A stretch of DNA of 64,000 nucleotides from Hydrogenophaga sp. RAC07 (lineage in GTDB: Bacteria > Pseudomonadota > Gammaproteobacteria > Burkholderiales > Burkholderiaceae_C), in assembly GCF_001713375.1 (NCBI RefSeq), contig NZ_CP016449.1, forward strand, positions 620,001-684,000, given 5' to 3'. The stretch's first letter is position 1, and each line of letters begins with the position of its first letter. The position numbers and the translations under genes were made by a program. A model generated the notes under the pieces. That model was given only the letters and a program-made list of their open reading frames with translations. It was not told the origin of the DNA and searched no databases. Below, piece by piece: positions 49,747-58,636 of the stretch.

Positions 49747-51321
49747 TCAGTATTTCAAGGCTACCGCCGAGGCGGCGAGCACGTCCAGCGCGGCGCTGCT
49801 GGCCTGCACCGCGCTGCGGCGGTGGTAGAAGCCCAGCGCGCGCAGGCCGCCGAGTTCTTCGCCGCCGCCCGCGCGGCCCGGGCCGCCGTGCAGCGACATG
49901 GGCATCACGTTGCCGTGGCCGCTCTGGCTGGCCGCCACGTCGGGCGAGATGGCGTGCACGCGGCCGTGGGCCGAACCGAGTTCGAGCGCGGCCGCGGCGA
50001 TGAAGGCCGGATCGGCGCTGTAGACCGAACACACCAGCGAACCTTCGCCGCGGCGGATCAGCTCGTAGGCCTCTTCAATGCGGTCATACGCCATGAGCGT
50101 GGCCACCGGGCCGAACACTTCCACCTCGTGCAGCACTTTTGCCTTGGAGGGTTCGCGCGAGCCCAGCAGCACCGGCGCCACGCAGGCGGAGGAGGCGTCG
50201 GCGTCCACCCATGCGGCGCTGCCGCCGTCGAACAGCACCTCGGCCTCGGTGCGCAGTCGGGCGATGCCTTCGATCACCCCGGCTTTCTGCTCCTGGCTCA
50301 CCAGCGAGCCCATGCGCACGGACTCGTTGCGCGGGTTGCCCACGCTGGTTTTGACGAGCTTGGCGCCGATCGCCCGGGCCACTGCGTCGTACAGCGCGCG
50401 CGGCACGAACACGCGGCGGATGGCGGTGCACTTCTGGCCGCTCTTCACCGTCATCTCGCGCACGACCTCGCTCACCAGCAGGCCGAAAGCTTCGCTGTCG
50501 GGGGTGGCGCCTGGGTCGAGCAGGGCACTGTTGAGGCTGTCGGCTTCGATGTTGCAGCGCACTGAAGCGGAGGCCACGGCCGGGTGGCTGCGGATGATGC
50601 GTGCCGTTTCGGCAGAGCCGGTGAAGGAGACCACGTCGAAGGGCTGCAGCTGGTCCATCAGGCCGGCGGACGAACCGCAGACCACCGAGAGCGCGCCGGG
50701 CGGCAGGATGCCCGCGTCGATCACGTCCTTGACCATGCGCTGCGTGAGCCAGGCGGTGGCGGTGGCGGGTTTGACGATCACCGGCACGCCCGAGAGCAGC
50801 GCGGGTGCTGCCTTCTCCCACAGGCCCCAGCTCGGGAAGTTGAAGGCGTTGATGAACAGCGCCACACCGCGCGTGGGGCTCAGGATGTGCTGGGTCTGGA
50901 ACACCGGGTCCTTGCCCATGCGGATGCGTTCGCCATCGAGCAGCGCATGCGCATCGCCCAAAGCCTCGCCCTGCTTGGCGTAATAGCCCAGGGTGAAGAT
51001 GCCGCCGTCGATGTCCACCGCCGAGTCCTTGGTGGTGGTGCCGCAGTTGGCCGTCGCGATCTCGTAGTAGGCGTCGCGGTTGGCTTGCAGCACCTTGACG
51101 ATGGCGCCCAGCAGACCGGCGCGCTCAGCGTAGCTCAGGGCCCGCAAGGCGGCGCCGCCCTGTTCGCGGGCAAAGTCAAACCCGGCGGCCAGGTCCAGAC
51201 CAGCGCTGCTCACGCGCGCCAGTTCGGTGCCGAGCACCGGGTCGAAAAGCGGTGTCCCCGCGCCGGTGCCGGTGACCCATTGGCCGCCGAGGTGGTTGGG
51301 GAGCAGGGAAGTGGTGGTCAT
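49747..51321 (-). CDS. boxD: 3,4-dehydroadipyl-CoA semialdehyde dehydrogenase BoxD
   Basis: A 524-residue aldehyde dehydrogenase. FTGS at 233-236 is the cofactor clamp, E259 (NIEADSLN) the general base and C298 (SGQKCTAIRR) the nucleophile. The N-terminal FINAFNFPSWGLWEKAAPAL and the C-terminal SLHGGPGRAGGGEELGG match the BoxD/PaaZ-N subgroup. It oxidises the semialdehyde released by BoxC to 3,4-dehydroadipyl-CoA (NADP in studied strains). It is the first gene leftward from the boxR divergent region with its TGCA sites. Confidence 0.93.
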   Translation of the reverse strand: MTTTSLLPNHLGGQWVTGTGAGTPLFDPVLGTELARVSSAGLDLAAGFDFAREQGGAALRALSYAERAGLLGAIVKVLQANRDAYYEIATANCGTTTKDSAVDIDGGIFTLGYYAKQGEALGDAHALLDGERIRMGKDPVFQTQHILSPTRGVALFINAFNFPSWGLWEKAAPALLSGVPVIVKPATATAWLTQRMVKDVIDAGILPPGALSVVCGSSAGLMDQLQPFDVVSFTGSAETARIIRSHPAVASASVRCNIEADSLNSALLDPGATPDSEAFGLLVSEVVREMTVKSGQKCTAIRRVFVPRALYDAVARAIGAKLVKTSVGNPRNESVRMGSLVSQEQKAGVIEGIARLRTEAEVLFDGGSAAWVDADASSACVAPVLLGSREPSKAKVLHEVEVFGPVATLMAYDRIEEAYELIRRGEGSLVCSVYSADPAFIAAAALELGSAHGRVHAISPDVAASQSGHGNVMPMSLHGGPGRAGGGEELGGLRALGFYHRRSAVQASSAALDVLAASAVALKY

Positions 51322-51383
51322 GGTGGTGAATTCGGGTGGTCGAGCGGCCGGGGCTGTTCGCGGGTGGAGAATGGCGCTATAAA

Positions 51384-51397
51384 TGCACTATCTTGCG
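51384..51397. promoter_or_regulatory. BoxR-type operator half match (TGCA-N6-TGCG)
   Basis: TGCACTATCTTGCG lies 63 bp before the boxD start on the boxD side of the divergent gap; its second half departs from TGCA by one base. BoxR/BzdR repressors bind TGCA repeats in Azoarcus. On the minus strand a TATAGC -10-like box lies just beyond it. Confidence 0.5.
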
Positions 51398-51409
51398 TGC
51401 GCCGAGATG

Positions 51410-51423
51410 TGCATTAAAGTGCA
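51410..51423. promoter_or_regulatory. BoxR-type operator (TGCA-N6-TGCA)
   Basis: TGCATTAAAGTGCA is a perfect TGCA-N6-TGCA site in the boxD/boxR divergent gap, 75 bp before boxR. The same motif with a nearly identical spacer recurs before boxC. Repression in the absence of benzoyl-CoA is the expected use. Confidence 0.65.
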
Positions 51424-51497
51424 TGTTGCCGCGCTTGGCAAGCCCCCGGCGGGTTTTTCCCGAGCCCGATGAAACCGTTTGAAAGTTCAGGCACACC

Positions 51498-52451
51498 ATG
51501 GATGCTGCCGATCCCGGCTTGATGGCCGCCGCACGGCCCGCTGACCTCGCTCCCGTGGACGAGGAAGCTCGAAACCCCTTTCTCGTGGCGCTCGGCGAGC
51601 GCGTGCGCACCCTGCGCTCGCGCCGCGGCATGACGCGCAAGGCCGTGGCCGTGGCGGCCGACGTGTCCGAACGGCATCTGGCCAACCTCGAATACGGCAC
51701 CGGCAACGCTTCCATATTGGTGCTCTTGCAAGTGGCGCAGGCGCTGCATTGTTCGCTCGCCGAATTGCTGGGTGATGTGAGCACGAGCTCACCCGAATGG
51801 CTGTTGATCCGTGAGCTGCTGGAAGGCCGGGGCGAGGCCGATTTGCGGCGCGTGCGCGTGGCCATCGGCGGGCTGCTGGGCGGCGGTGCGGCGCCCGGTG
51901 GCGACCCCGGCCGCAGCTCGCGCATCGCCCTGATCGGCCTGCGCGGCGCGGGCAAATCCACGCTGGGCCAGCGCCTGGCCGACGACCTCGGATTTGCGTT
52001 CATCGAGCTCAGCCGCGAGATCGAGAAGTTCGCCGGCTGCAGCATCAACGAAATCCATTCGCTCTACGGTACCCCGGCCTACCGCCGCTACGAGCGCCGT
52101 GCGCTCGAAGAGGCGATCCAGATCTACCCCGAGGTGGTCATCGCCACGCCGGGCGGACTGGTGTCCGACGCCGCCAATTTCAACCTCCTGCTCTCCCACT
52201 GCACCACGGTGTGGCTGCAGGCCGACCCGGCCGACCACATGGGACGCGTGGCCGCGCAGGGCGACATGCGTCCCATGGCGGCCAGCCGCGAAGCCATGGA
52301 GGATTTGAAGCGCATCCTGGCCGGGCGCTCGGCCTTCTATTCCAAAGCCGACATGAGCTTCAACACCAGCGCCTACAGCCTGGACGATGCCTTCCAAGCG
52401 CTGCGAAGCCAGGTTCGTGAGCAGTTGGGCCTGGTTACAAAACATGCATAA
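51498..52451 (+). CDS. boxR: Benzoyl-CoA-responsive repressor BoxR
   Basis: A 317-residue regulator with two parts. Residues about 26-94 are an XRE-type helix-turn-helix (LGERVRTLRSRRGMTRKAVA, ADVSERHLANLEYGTGNAS). Residues about 140-310 are a shikimate-kinase-like domain with Walker A GLRGAGKS (147-154), LSREIEKFAG and TPGGLV. In Azoarcus this family binds TGCA-rich operators and is released by benzoyl-CoA. Here such sites lie in front of the gene and across its own stop codon, so boxD-bcl, boxR itself and boxCBA are probable targets. It is not an aroK gene, as the kinase fold is a ligand sensor. Confidence 0.95.
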   Translation: MDAADPGLMAAARPADLAPVDEEARNPFLVALGERVRTLRSRRGMTRKAVAVAADVSERHLANLEYGTGNASILVLLQVAQALHCSLAELLGDVSTSSPEWLLIRELLEGRGEADLRRVRVAIGGLLGGGAAPGGDPGRSSRIALIGLRGAGKSTLGQRLADDLGFAFIELSREIEKFAGCSINEIHSLYGTPAYRRYERRALEEAIQIYPEVVIATPGGLVSDAANFNLLLSHCTTVWLQADPADHMGRVAAQGDMRPMAASREAMEDLKRILAGRSAFYSKADMSFNTSAYSLDDAFQALRSQVREQLGLVTKHA

Positions 52452-52458
52452 AAGTGCA
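52445..52458. promoter_or_regulatory. BoxR-type operator at the boxR stop, before boxC
   Basis: TGCATAAAAGTGCA is a perfect TGCA-N6-TGCA site. It begins in the last codons of boxR (GCA TAA) and ends on the base before the -35 hexamer of the boxC promoter. Bound protein here should clash with RNA polymerase. Confidence 0.65.
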
Positions 52459-52487
52459 TTGACTGTTTTGGCATTGTGAATTATTAT
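52459..52487 (+). promoter_or_regulatory. Sigma-70 promoter of boxCBA
   Basis: TTGACT (52459-52464), a 17-bp spacer and TATTAT (52482-52487) make the best sigma-70 match I found in the window. It directly abuts the upstream TGCA-N6-TGCA site. The transcript would carry a leader of about 70 nt to the boxC start, with GAGGAGA as ribosome site. Confidence 0.7.
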
Positions 52488-52563
52488 TCACCTCGTTGGG
52501 CTCCCGCCGGCATTTGAATGCCGGTTTGTCGGGGCCTCCCTGCAGCCCCGAGGAGACAAACCC

Positions 52564-54273
<1,710 letters not shown>

Positions 54274-54378
54274 GGTCGCGAAACACGCTTTCCACAACGT
54301 TGTGCGGTGGGTATCCCGGTGGAGCCCGCAGCAACCGCAACAGACTCCACCGTTGAACTGCCCATTGGAGAGACAGCC

Positions 54379-55806
54379 ATGTCCAGCATCAACTACAGCG
54401 ACAAGATCCCGAACAACGTCAACCTGAGCGAAGACCGCACCCTGCAGCGTGCGCTCGAAGGTTGGCAGCCCAACTTCATCAACTGGTGGGACGACGTCGG
54501 CCCCGAAGGTTCGACCGACCACGAGGTGTACCTGCGCACGGCCGTGAGCGTGGACCCGCAGGGCTGGGCCCAGTTCGGCCACGTGAAGATGCGCGACTAC
54601 CGCTGGGGCATCTTCCTGAACCCGGGCGACGCCGAGCGCGAGATCCACTTCGGCGACCACAAGGGCGAGAAGGCCTGGCAGGACGTGCCCGGTGAACACC
54701 GCGCCAACCTGCGCCGCATCATCGTCACGCAAGGCGACACCGAGCCGGCGTCGGTGGAGCAGCAGCGCCACCTGGGCCTGACCGCGCCCAGCATGTACGA
54801 CCTGCGCAACCTGTTCCAGATCAACGTGGAAGAAGGCCGCCACCTCTGGGCCATGGTCTACCTGCTGCACAAGCACTTTGGCCGCGATGGCCGCGAAGAA
54901 GCCGACGCGCTGCTGCAGCGCACCTCGGGCGATGCGGACAACCCACGCATCCTGGGTGCGTTCAACGAGAAGACGCCCGACTGGCTGGCCTTCTTCATGT
55001 TCACCTACTTCACCGACCGCGACGGCAAGTTCCAGTTGTCTGCCCTGGCCGAGAGTGCGTTCGATCCGCTGGCCCGCACGACCAAGTTCATGCTGACCGA
55101 AGAGGCGCACCACATGTTCGTGGGCGAGAGCGGCATCTCGCGCGTGTTGACCCGCACCGCGCAGGTGATGAACGAACTCAAGACCGACGATCCGGCGCTG
55201 ATCCGCGCAGCCGGTTGCATCGACATCGGCACCATCCAGCGCTATTTGAACTTCCACTACAGCGTGACCATCGACCTGTTCGGCGCCGACCAGTCGAGCA
55301 ACGCCGCCATCTTTTACAGCTCGGGTCTGAAGGGCCGCTTTGAAGAAGGCAAACGCGGCGACGACCACGTGCTCAAGGGCCAGACCTACAAGGTGCTGGA
55401 AGTGCACAACGGCCAGATCGTCGAGAAGGATGTGCCCATGCTCAACGCGCTCAACGAAGTGCTGCGCGACGACTACATCCGAGATTCGGTGGCCGGTGTG
55501 GGCCGCTGGAACCGTGTGCTGGAGAAAGCCGGCATCCCGAACCGCCTGGTGGCGCCGCACAAGGCTTTCAACCGCCAGATCGGCGCGCTGGCCGGCGTGA
55601 AGACCACGCCCGAAGGCAAGGTGATCAACGAGGCCGAATGGGCCGCCCGCAAGGACGAGTGGCTGCCGACGCCGGGTGACTTCGCGTTCGTGGCGTCGCT
55701 CATGGGCCGAGTGGTCGATCCGGGCAAGTTCGCCGGCTGGATCGCACCGCCGGTGATGGGTATCAACCGCCAGCCGGTTGACTTCGAATACGTTCGTTTC
55801 AACTGA
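54379..55806 (+). CDS. boxB: Benzoyl-CoA 2,3-epoxidase subunit BoxB
   Basis: A 475-residue di-iron monooxygenase that forms 2,3-epoxybenzoyl-CoA with O2. Iron ligands are expected in EEGRHLWAM (E152, H155) and TEEAHHMFVG (E242, H245), matching the two ExxH helices of the Azoarcus enzyme with a shift of about two. I start at MSSINYSDKIPNN (GGAGAGA ribosome site), giving the usual length; the open frame upstream is not conserved in character. It is 105 bp after boxC and 117 bp before boxA. Confidence 0.96.
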   Translation: MSSINYSDKIPNNVNLSEDRTLQRALEGWQPNFINWWDDVGPEGSTDHEVYLRTAVSVDPQGWAQFGHVKMRDYRWGIFLNPGDAEREIHFGDHKGEKAWQDVPGEHRANLRRIIVTQGDTEPASVEQQRHLGLTAPSMYDLRNLFQINVEEGRHLWAMVYLLHKHFGRDGREEADALLQRTSGDADNPRILGAFNEKTPDWLAFFMFTYFTDRDGKFQLSALAESAFDPLARTTKFMLTEEAHHMFVGESGISRVLTRTAQVMNELKTDDPALIRAAGCIDIGTIQRYLNFHYSVTIDLFGADQSSNAAIFYSSGLKGRFEEGKRGDDHVLKGQTYKVLEVHNGQIVEKDVPMLNALNEVLRDDYIRDSVAGVGRWNRVLEKAGIPNRLVAPHKAFNRQIGALAGVKTTPEGKVINEAEWAARKDEWLPTPGDFAFVASLMGRVVDPGKFAGWIAPPVMGINRQPVDFEYVRFN

Positions 55807-55816
55807 TGGATTTGCA

Positions 55817-55908
55817 CCTTCCCCCTCTGGGGGAAGGCAGGGATGGGGCGGCGCAACTTCTGCGAGACTCCGCAGGCCCCCACCCAACCCTCCCCCCGAG
55901 GGGGAGGG
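55817..55908 (+). repeat. Two strong hairpins between boxB and boxA
   Basis: The 117-bp boxB-boxA gap has CCTTCCCCC-TCT-GGGGGAAGG (55817-55837) and CCCTCCCCC-CGA-GGGGGAGGG (55888-55908), both perfect 9-bp stems, with GGGGCGG/CCCCCAC complementarity between them. No T-tract follows either, so they are not terminators. They look like a dispersed repeat that may stabilise the boxCB message or lower boxA output. The boxA ribosome site (GGAG) lies just beyond the second stem. Confidence 0.7.
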
Positions 55909-55923
55909 CTCCAGGAGACACCC

Positions 55924-57225
55924 ATGAACGCCCCAGCCGAACTTGCTGTCATCAAACAGCACCTGATCGACCCCGAAATCTGCATTCGCTGCAACACGTG
56001 TGAAGCGATCTGCCCGGTGCAGGCGATCACGCACGACAACGTCAACTACGTGGTCGATGCCGCGAAGTGCAACCTGTGCATGGACTGCATCTCGCCGTGC
56101 CCCACCGGTTCCATCGACAACTGGCGAACCATGCCGCTGGTGCGTGCGTACACGCCCGAAGAGCAGCTCACCTGGAACGAGCTGCCCGCCGAGCTGCCGC
56201 CGGAAGAGCTGGAGGGCCTGACCGATGCGGGCGCCGATGTGGCCGTGGCGCGCGCACCCGCCGCCGCGCCGGCCGTGGCCAAGGACCCGAGCGGTGCGGA
56301 GCTCTTCAATTCGTCGGCCTTCGGCTCGACCTTGCCGCCGTGGTCGGCCGCACATGCGTACACCAACCTCTACGGCCCCAAGGCCGCGCAGAAGACGGTC
56401 ACCGCCACAGTGGTCGGCAACGTGCGTGTCACCGAGGTCGGCAAAACCGCCGGCAGCGACTACGACACGCACCACATCGTGCTGGATTTCGGCGCCATGC
56501 CGTTCCCGGTGCTGGAAGGCCAGAGCATCGGTGTGGTGCCGCCCGGCGTCGATGACATCGGCCGCACGCACCACGCACGCCAGTATTCGATCGCCAGCCC
56601 GCGCAACGGCGAGCGCCCGGGCTACAACAACCTGTCGCTGACCATCAAGCGTGTGCTGCAAGACCACGACGGTGAACCGGTGCGCGGCGTGGCCAGCAAC
56701 TTCATGTGTGACCTCCAGGTGGGTGACAAGGTCGAGGTGATCGGGCCGTTCGGCGCCAGTTTCCTCATGCCCAACCACCCCAGGTCTAGCATCGTGATGA
56801 TCTGCACCGGCACCGGCAGCGCGCCCATGCGCGCCATGACCGAGTGGCGTCGGCGACTTCGGGCATCGGGCAAGTTCGAAGGCGGCAAATTGATGCTGTT
56901 CTTCGGTGCGCGCTCGCAGGAAGAGCTGCCGTACTTCGGACCGCTGCAGAACCTGCCCAAGGACTTCATCGACACCAACTTCGCGTTCAGCCGCACGCCG
57001 GGCGCGCCCAAGCGTTATGTGCAGGACGCCATGCGCGAGCGTGCCGCCGACCTGGCTGTGCTGCTGCAGGACCCGAACACGTACTTCTATGTGTGTGGGT
57101 TGAAGAGCATGGAAGAGGGCGTGGTGCTGGCCTTGCGCGATGTGGCCCAGGGTGCCGGCCTGAACTGGGACACCATCGGCGCAGCGCTCAAACGCGAAGG
57201 TCGGCTGCACTTGGAGACCTATTGA
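55924..57225 (+). CDS. boxA: Benzoyl-CoA 2,3-epoxidase reductase subunit BoxA
   Basis: A 433-residue NADPH-dependent reductase feeding electrons to BoxB. Two ferredoxin clusters are at the N-terminus (C20, C23, C26, C30 and C49, C52, C55, C59). An Ala/Pro-rich linker (about 95-135) leads to an FNR-like half, with the FAD motif [12 protein letters not shown], and the NADPH motif [29 protein letters not shown] and a terminal LETY end the protein. Its start follows a hairpin repeat. The gene completes the boxCBA operon. Confidence 0.96.
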   Translation: MNAPAELAVIKQHLIDPEICIRCNTCEAICPVQAITHDNVNYVVDAAKCNLCMDCISPCPTGSIDNWRTMPLVRAYTPEEQLTWNELPAELPPEELEGLTDAGADVAVARAPAAAPAVAKDPSGAELFNSSAFGSTLPPWSAAHAYTNLYGPKAAQKTVTATVVGNVRVTEVGKTAGSDYDTHHIVLDFGAMPFPVLEGQSIGVVPPGVDDIGRTHHARQYSIASPRNGERPGYNNLSLTIKRVLQDHDGEPVRGVASNFMCDLQVGDKVEVIGPFGASFLMPNHPRSSIVMICTGTGSAPMRAMTEWRRRLRASGKFEGGKLMLFFGARSQEELPYFGPLQNLPKDFIDTNFAFSRTPGAPKRYVQDAMRERAADLAVLLQDPNTYFYVCGLKSMEEGVVLALRDVAQGAGLNWDTIGAALKREGRLHLETY

Positions 57226-57341
57226 CTTACCTCGGGGTGCGCCGAGGCAGGGATTGGTCTGCCATAGCTGCAAACCGTGCGTGGTGAAGCGGGTACACAC
57301 GTCCCGTGCGAAGGCGGGATGCCGTACATTGCTGCCTTCGT

Positions 57342-57980
57342 ATGAACAACCCCCATCCCCCAGCCCCCACCCGCAGCCGACCCGCCATCGAGGTCGATGT
57401 GGTGATGCGGCGCGAGCCGGTGAGTGGCCCCATGAGCCGCTGGCAGCCCTTTCGCTGGGTGCTGGCCGACGTGTTGCTGCGCGGCAGCCCGGACGAGACC
57501 GAGGCCGAAGGGGTGGAGCACGACCACGAGCCGCAGGCGGTGGAGCCTGTGGACGCGGTCAGCGGTGAAGCCGACACCACCACCCACTGGCTGTTCCCGC
57601 GCTTTCGCGTGATGCTGTTTCGCGACGACGCCGAAGGCTATTTCCTCAACCTCAACAGCCCGAACCCGTGCTTCTGGGTGTTCTGGCGTGCCGACGAAGC
57701 CCGTCTGCTCGATGGCGAGCCCATGGCCGTGCCGCAAATCGTGACGCTCAGCTACCACGACGCCGGCCGCTGGCTCGACGCGCAGGAGCGCGTGGACCAG
57801 GTGCCCGCCGCGCCCGAGGTGGTGGACTGGTTGCGCGGCTTCGTGGACGCCACCTACCAGCCCGAACCCAAGCGCCGCCAGCGCCCGCAGAGTTTCCAGC
57901 CGCTGACCGACCGCTTCGGCCAGCCCGTGCGCATCAGCACCGACAAGCAGCGCGGTGGTGGCCAGGCGCCTGGACAGTGA
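57342..57980 (+). CDS. DUF3305 domain protein
   Basis: A 212-residue protein whose core (about 14-175) is DUF3305: IEVDVVMRREPVSGPMSRWQP at the start, then HWLFPRFRVMLFRDDAEGYF, NSPNPCFWVFWR and VTLSYHDAGRWLDAQERVDQ. The Arg/Gln/Pro-rich tail is variable. Function is unknown, but the family is found with DUF3306, a polyferredoxin and TorD beside formate dehydrogenase genes. It starts 116 bp after boxA; a CCTCGG/CCGAGG stem in that gap (57230-57247) may end the box transcript weakly. Confidence 0.85.
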   Translation: MNNPHPPAPTRSRPAIEVDVVMRREPVSGPMSRWQPFRWVLADVLLRGSPDETEAEGVEHDHEPQAVEPVDAVSGEADTTTHWLFPRFRVMLFRDDAEGYFLNLNSPNPCFWVFWRADEARLLDGEPMAVPQIVTLSYHDAGRWLDAQERVDQVPAAPEVVDWLRGFVDATYQPEPKRRQRPQSFQPLTDRFGQPVRISTDKQRGGGQAPGQ

Positions 57981-57982
57981 CC

Positions 57983-58636
57983 ATGGCCACGAACGACGAC
58001 GACAACTTTTTCTCGCGCTGGTCGCGCCGCAAGGTGCAGGTGCGCACCGGTGAGCCGCTGCCACCCGAGCCTCCGCCGCCGGTTGCGGTGATCGCGCCCG
58101 CCGCCGTGGCTGCCCCGATGGTTCCCCCGGCACCCGTGGTGGCTGAGCCGCCCGAGGCGCCCCCCGCCCTCACGCTCGATGACGTCGCCCGCCTCACGCC
58201 CGAGTCCGACTACTCGGCCTTCGTGGCGCGCAGCGTGTCGCCCGATGTGCGCAACGCCGCGGTGAAGAAGCTCTTCACCGACCCGCACTACAACATCATG
58301 GACGGGCTGGACATCTACATCGATGACTACTCCCAGCCCAGCCCGCTGTCGATGGCCGACATGGCCAAGATGGTGGGTGCGCAGTTCCTCAAACTGGTGG
58401 ACGACCCGAACGAAGTGAAGCCGGCCGCCACCGTGAGCACAGAGCCACTCGAAGAACCCGCGGAGTTGCCCTCAGAGGTGGCCCAGGCCGCGCCAGAGGC
58501 CGAAGAAGCCTTGCCCGACGACAACAACGACACCACCGTCCCCGAGACACCGGACCCCCACGATGACCACGCTGATCTGCAATTGCAACCAGACCATGCT
58601 CCTGAACCCCAAGGTTCTGGGCGAGGCCCTGGATGA
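57983..58636 (+). CDS. DUF3306 domain protein
   Basis: A 217-residue protein. It opens with the DUF3306 signature DDDNFFSRWSRRKVQVR, then a Pro/Ala-rich spacer, then a folded core (about 68-140: LTLDDVARLTPESDYSAFVA, VRNAAVKKLFTDPHYNIMDG, LDIYIDDYSQP). The tail is acidic. Its last 24 codons overlap the start of the ferredoxin gene by 74 bases in another frame. Function is unknown; likely part of formate dehydrogenase maturation by association. Confidence 0.85.
   Translation: MATNDDDNFFSRWSRRKVQVRTGEPLPPEPPPPVAVIAPAAVAAPMVPPAPVVAEPPEAPPALTLDDVARLTPESDYSAFVARSVSPDVRNAAVKKLFTDPHYNIMDGLDIYIDDYSQPSPLSMADMAKMVGAQFLKLVDDPNEVKPAATVSTEPLEEPAELPSEVAQAAPEAEEALPDDNNDTTVPETPDPHDDHADLQLQPDHAPEPQGSGRGPG

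Noticed and set aside
51498..52451. boxR considered as a shikimate kinase gene
   Set aside because: It has an N-terminal DNA-binding domain and lies in the box cluster; the kinase-like half is the known ligand sensor of BoxR.
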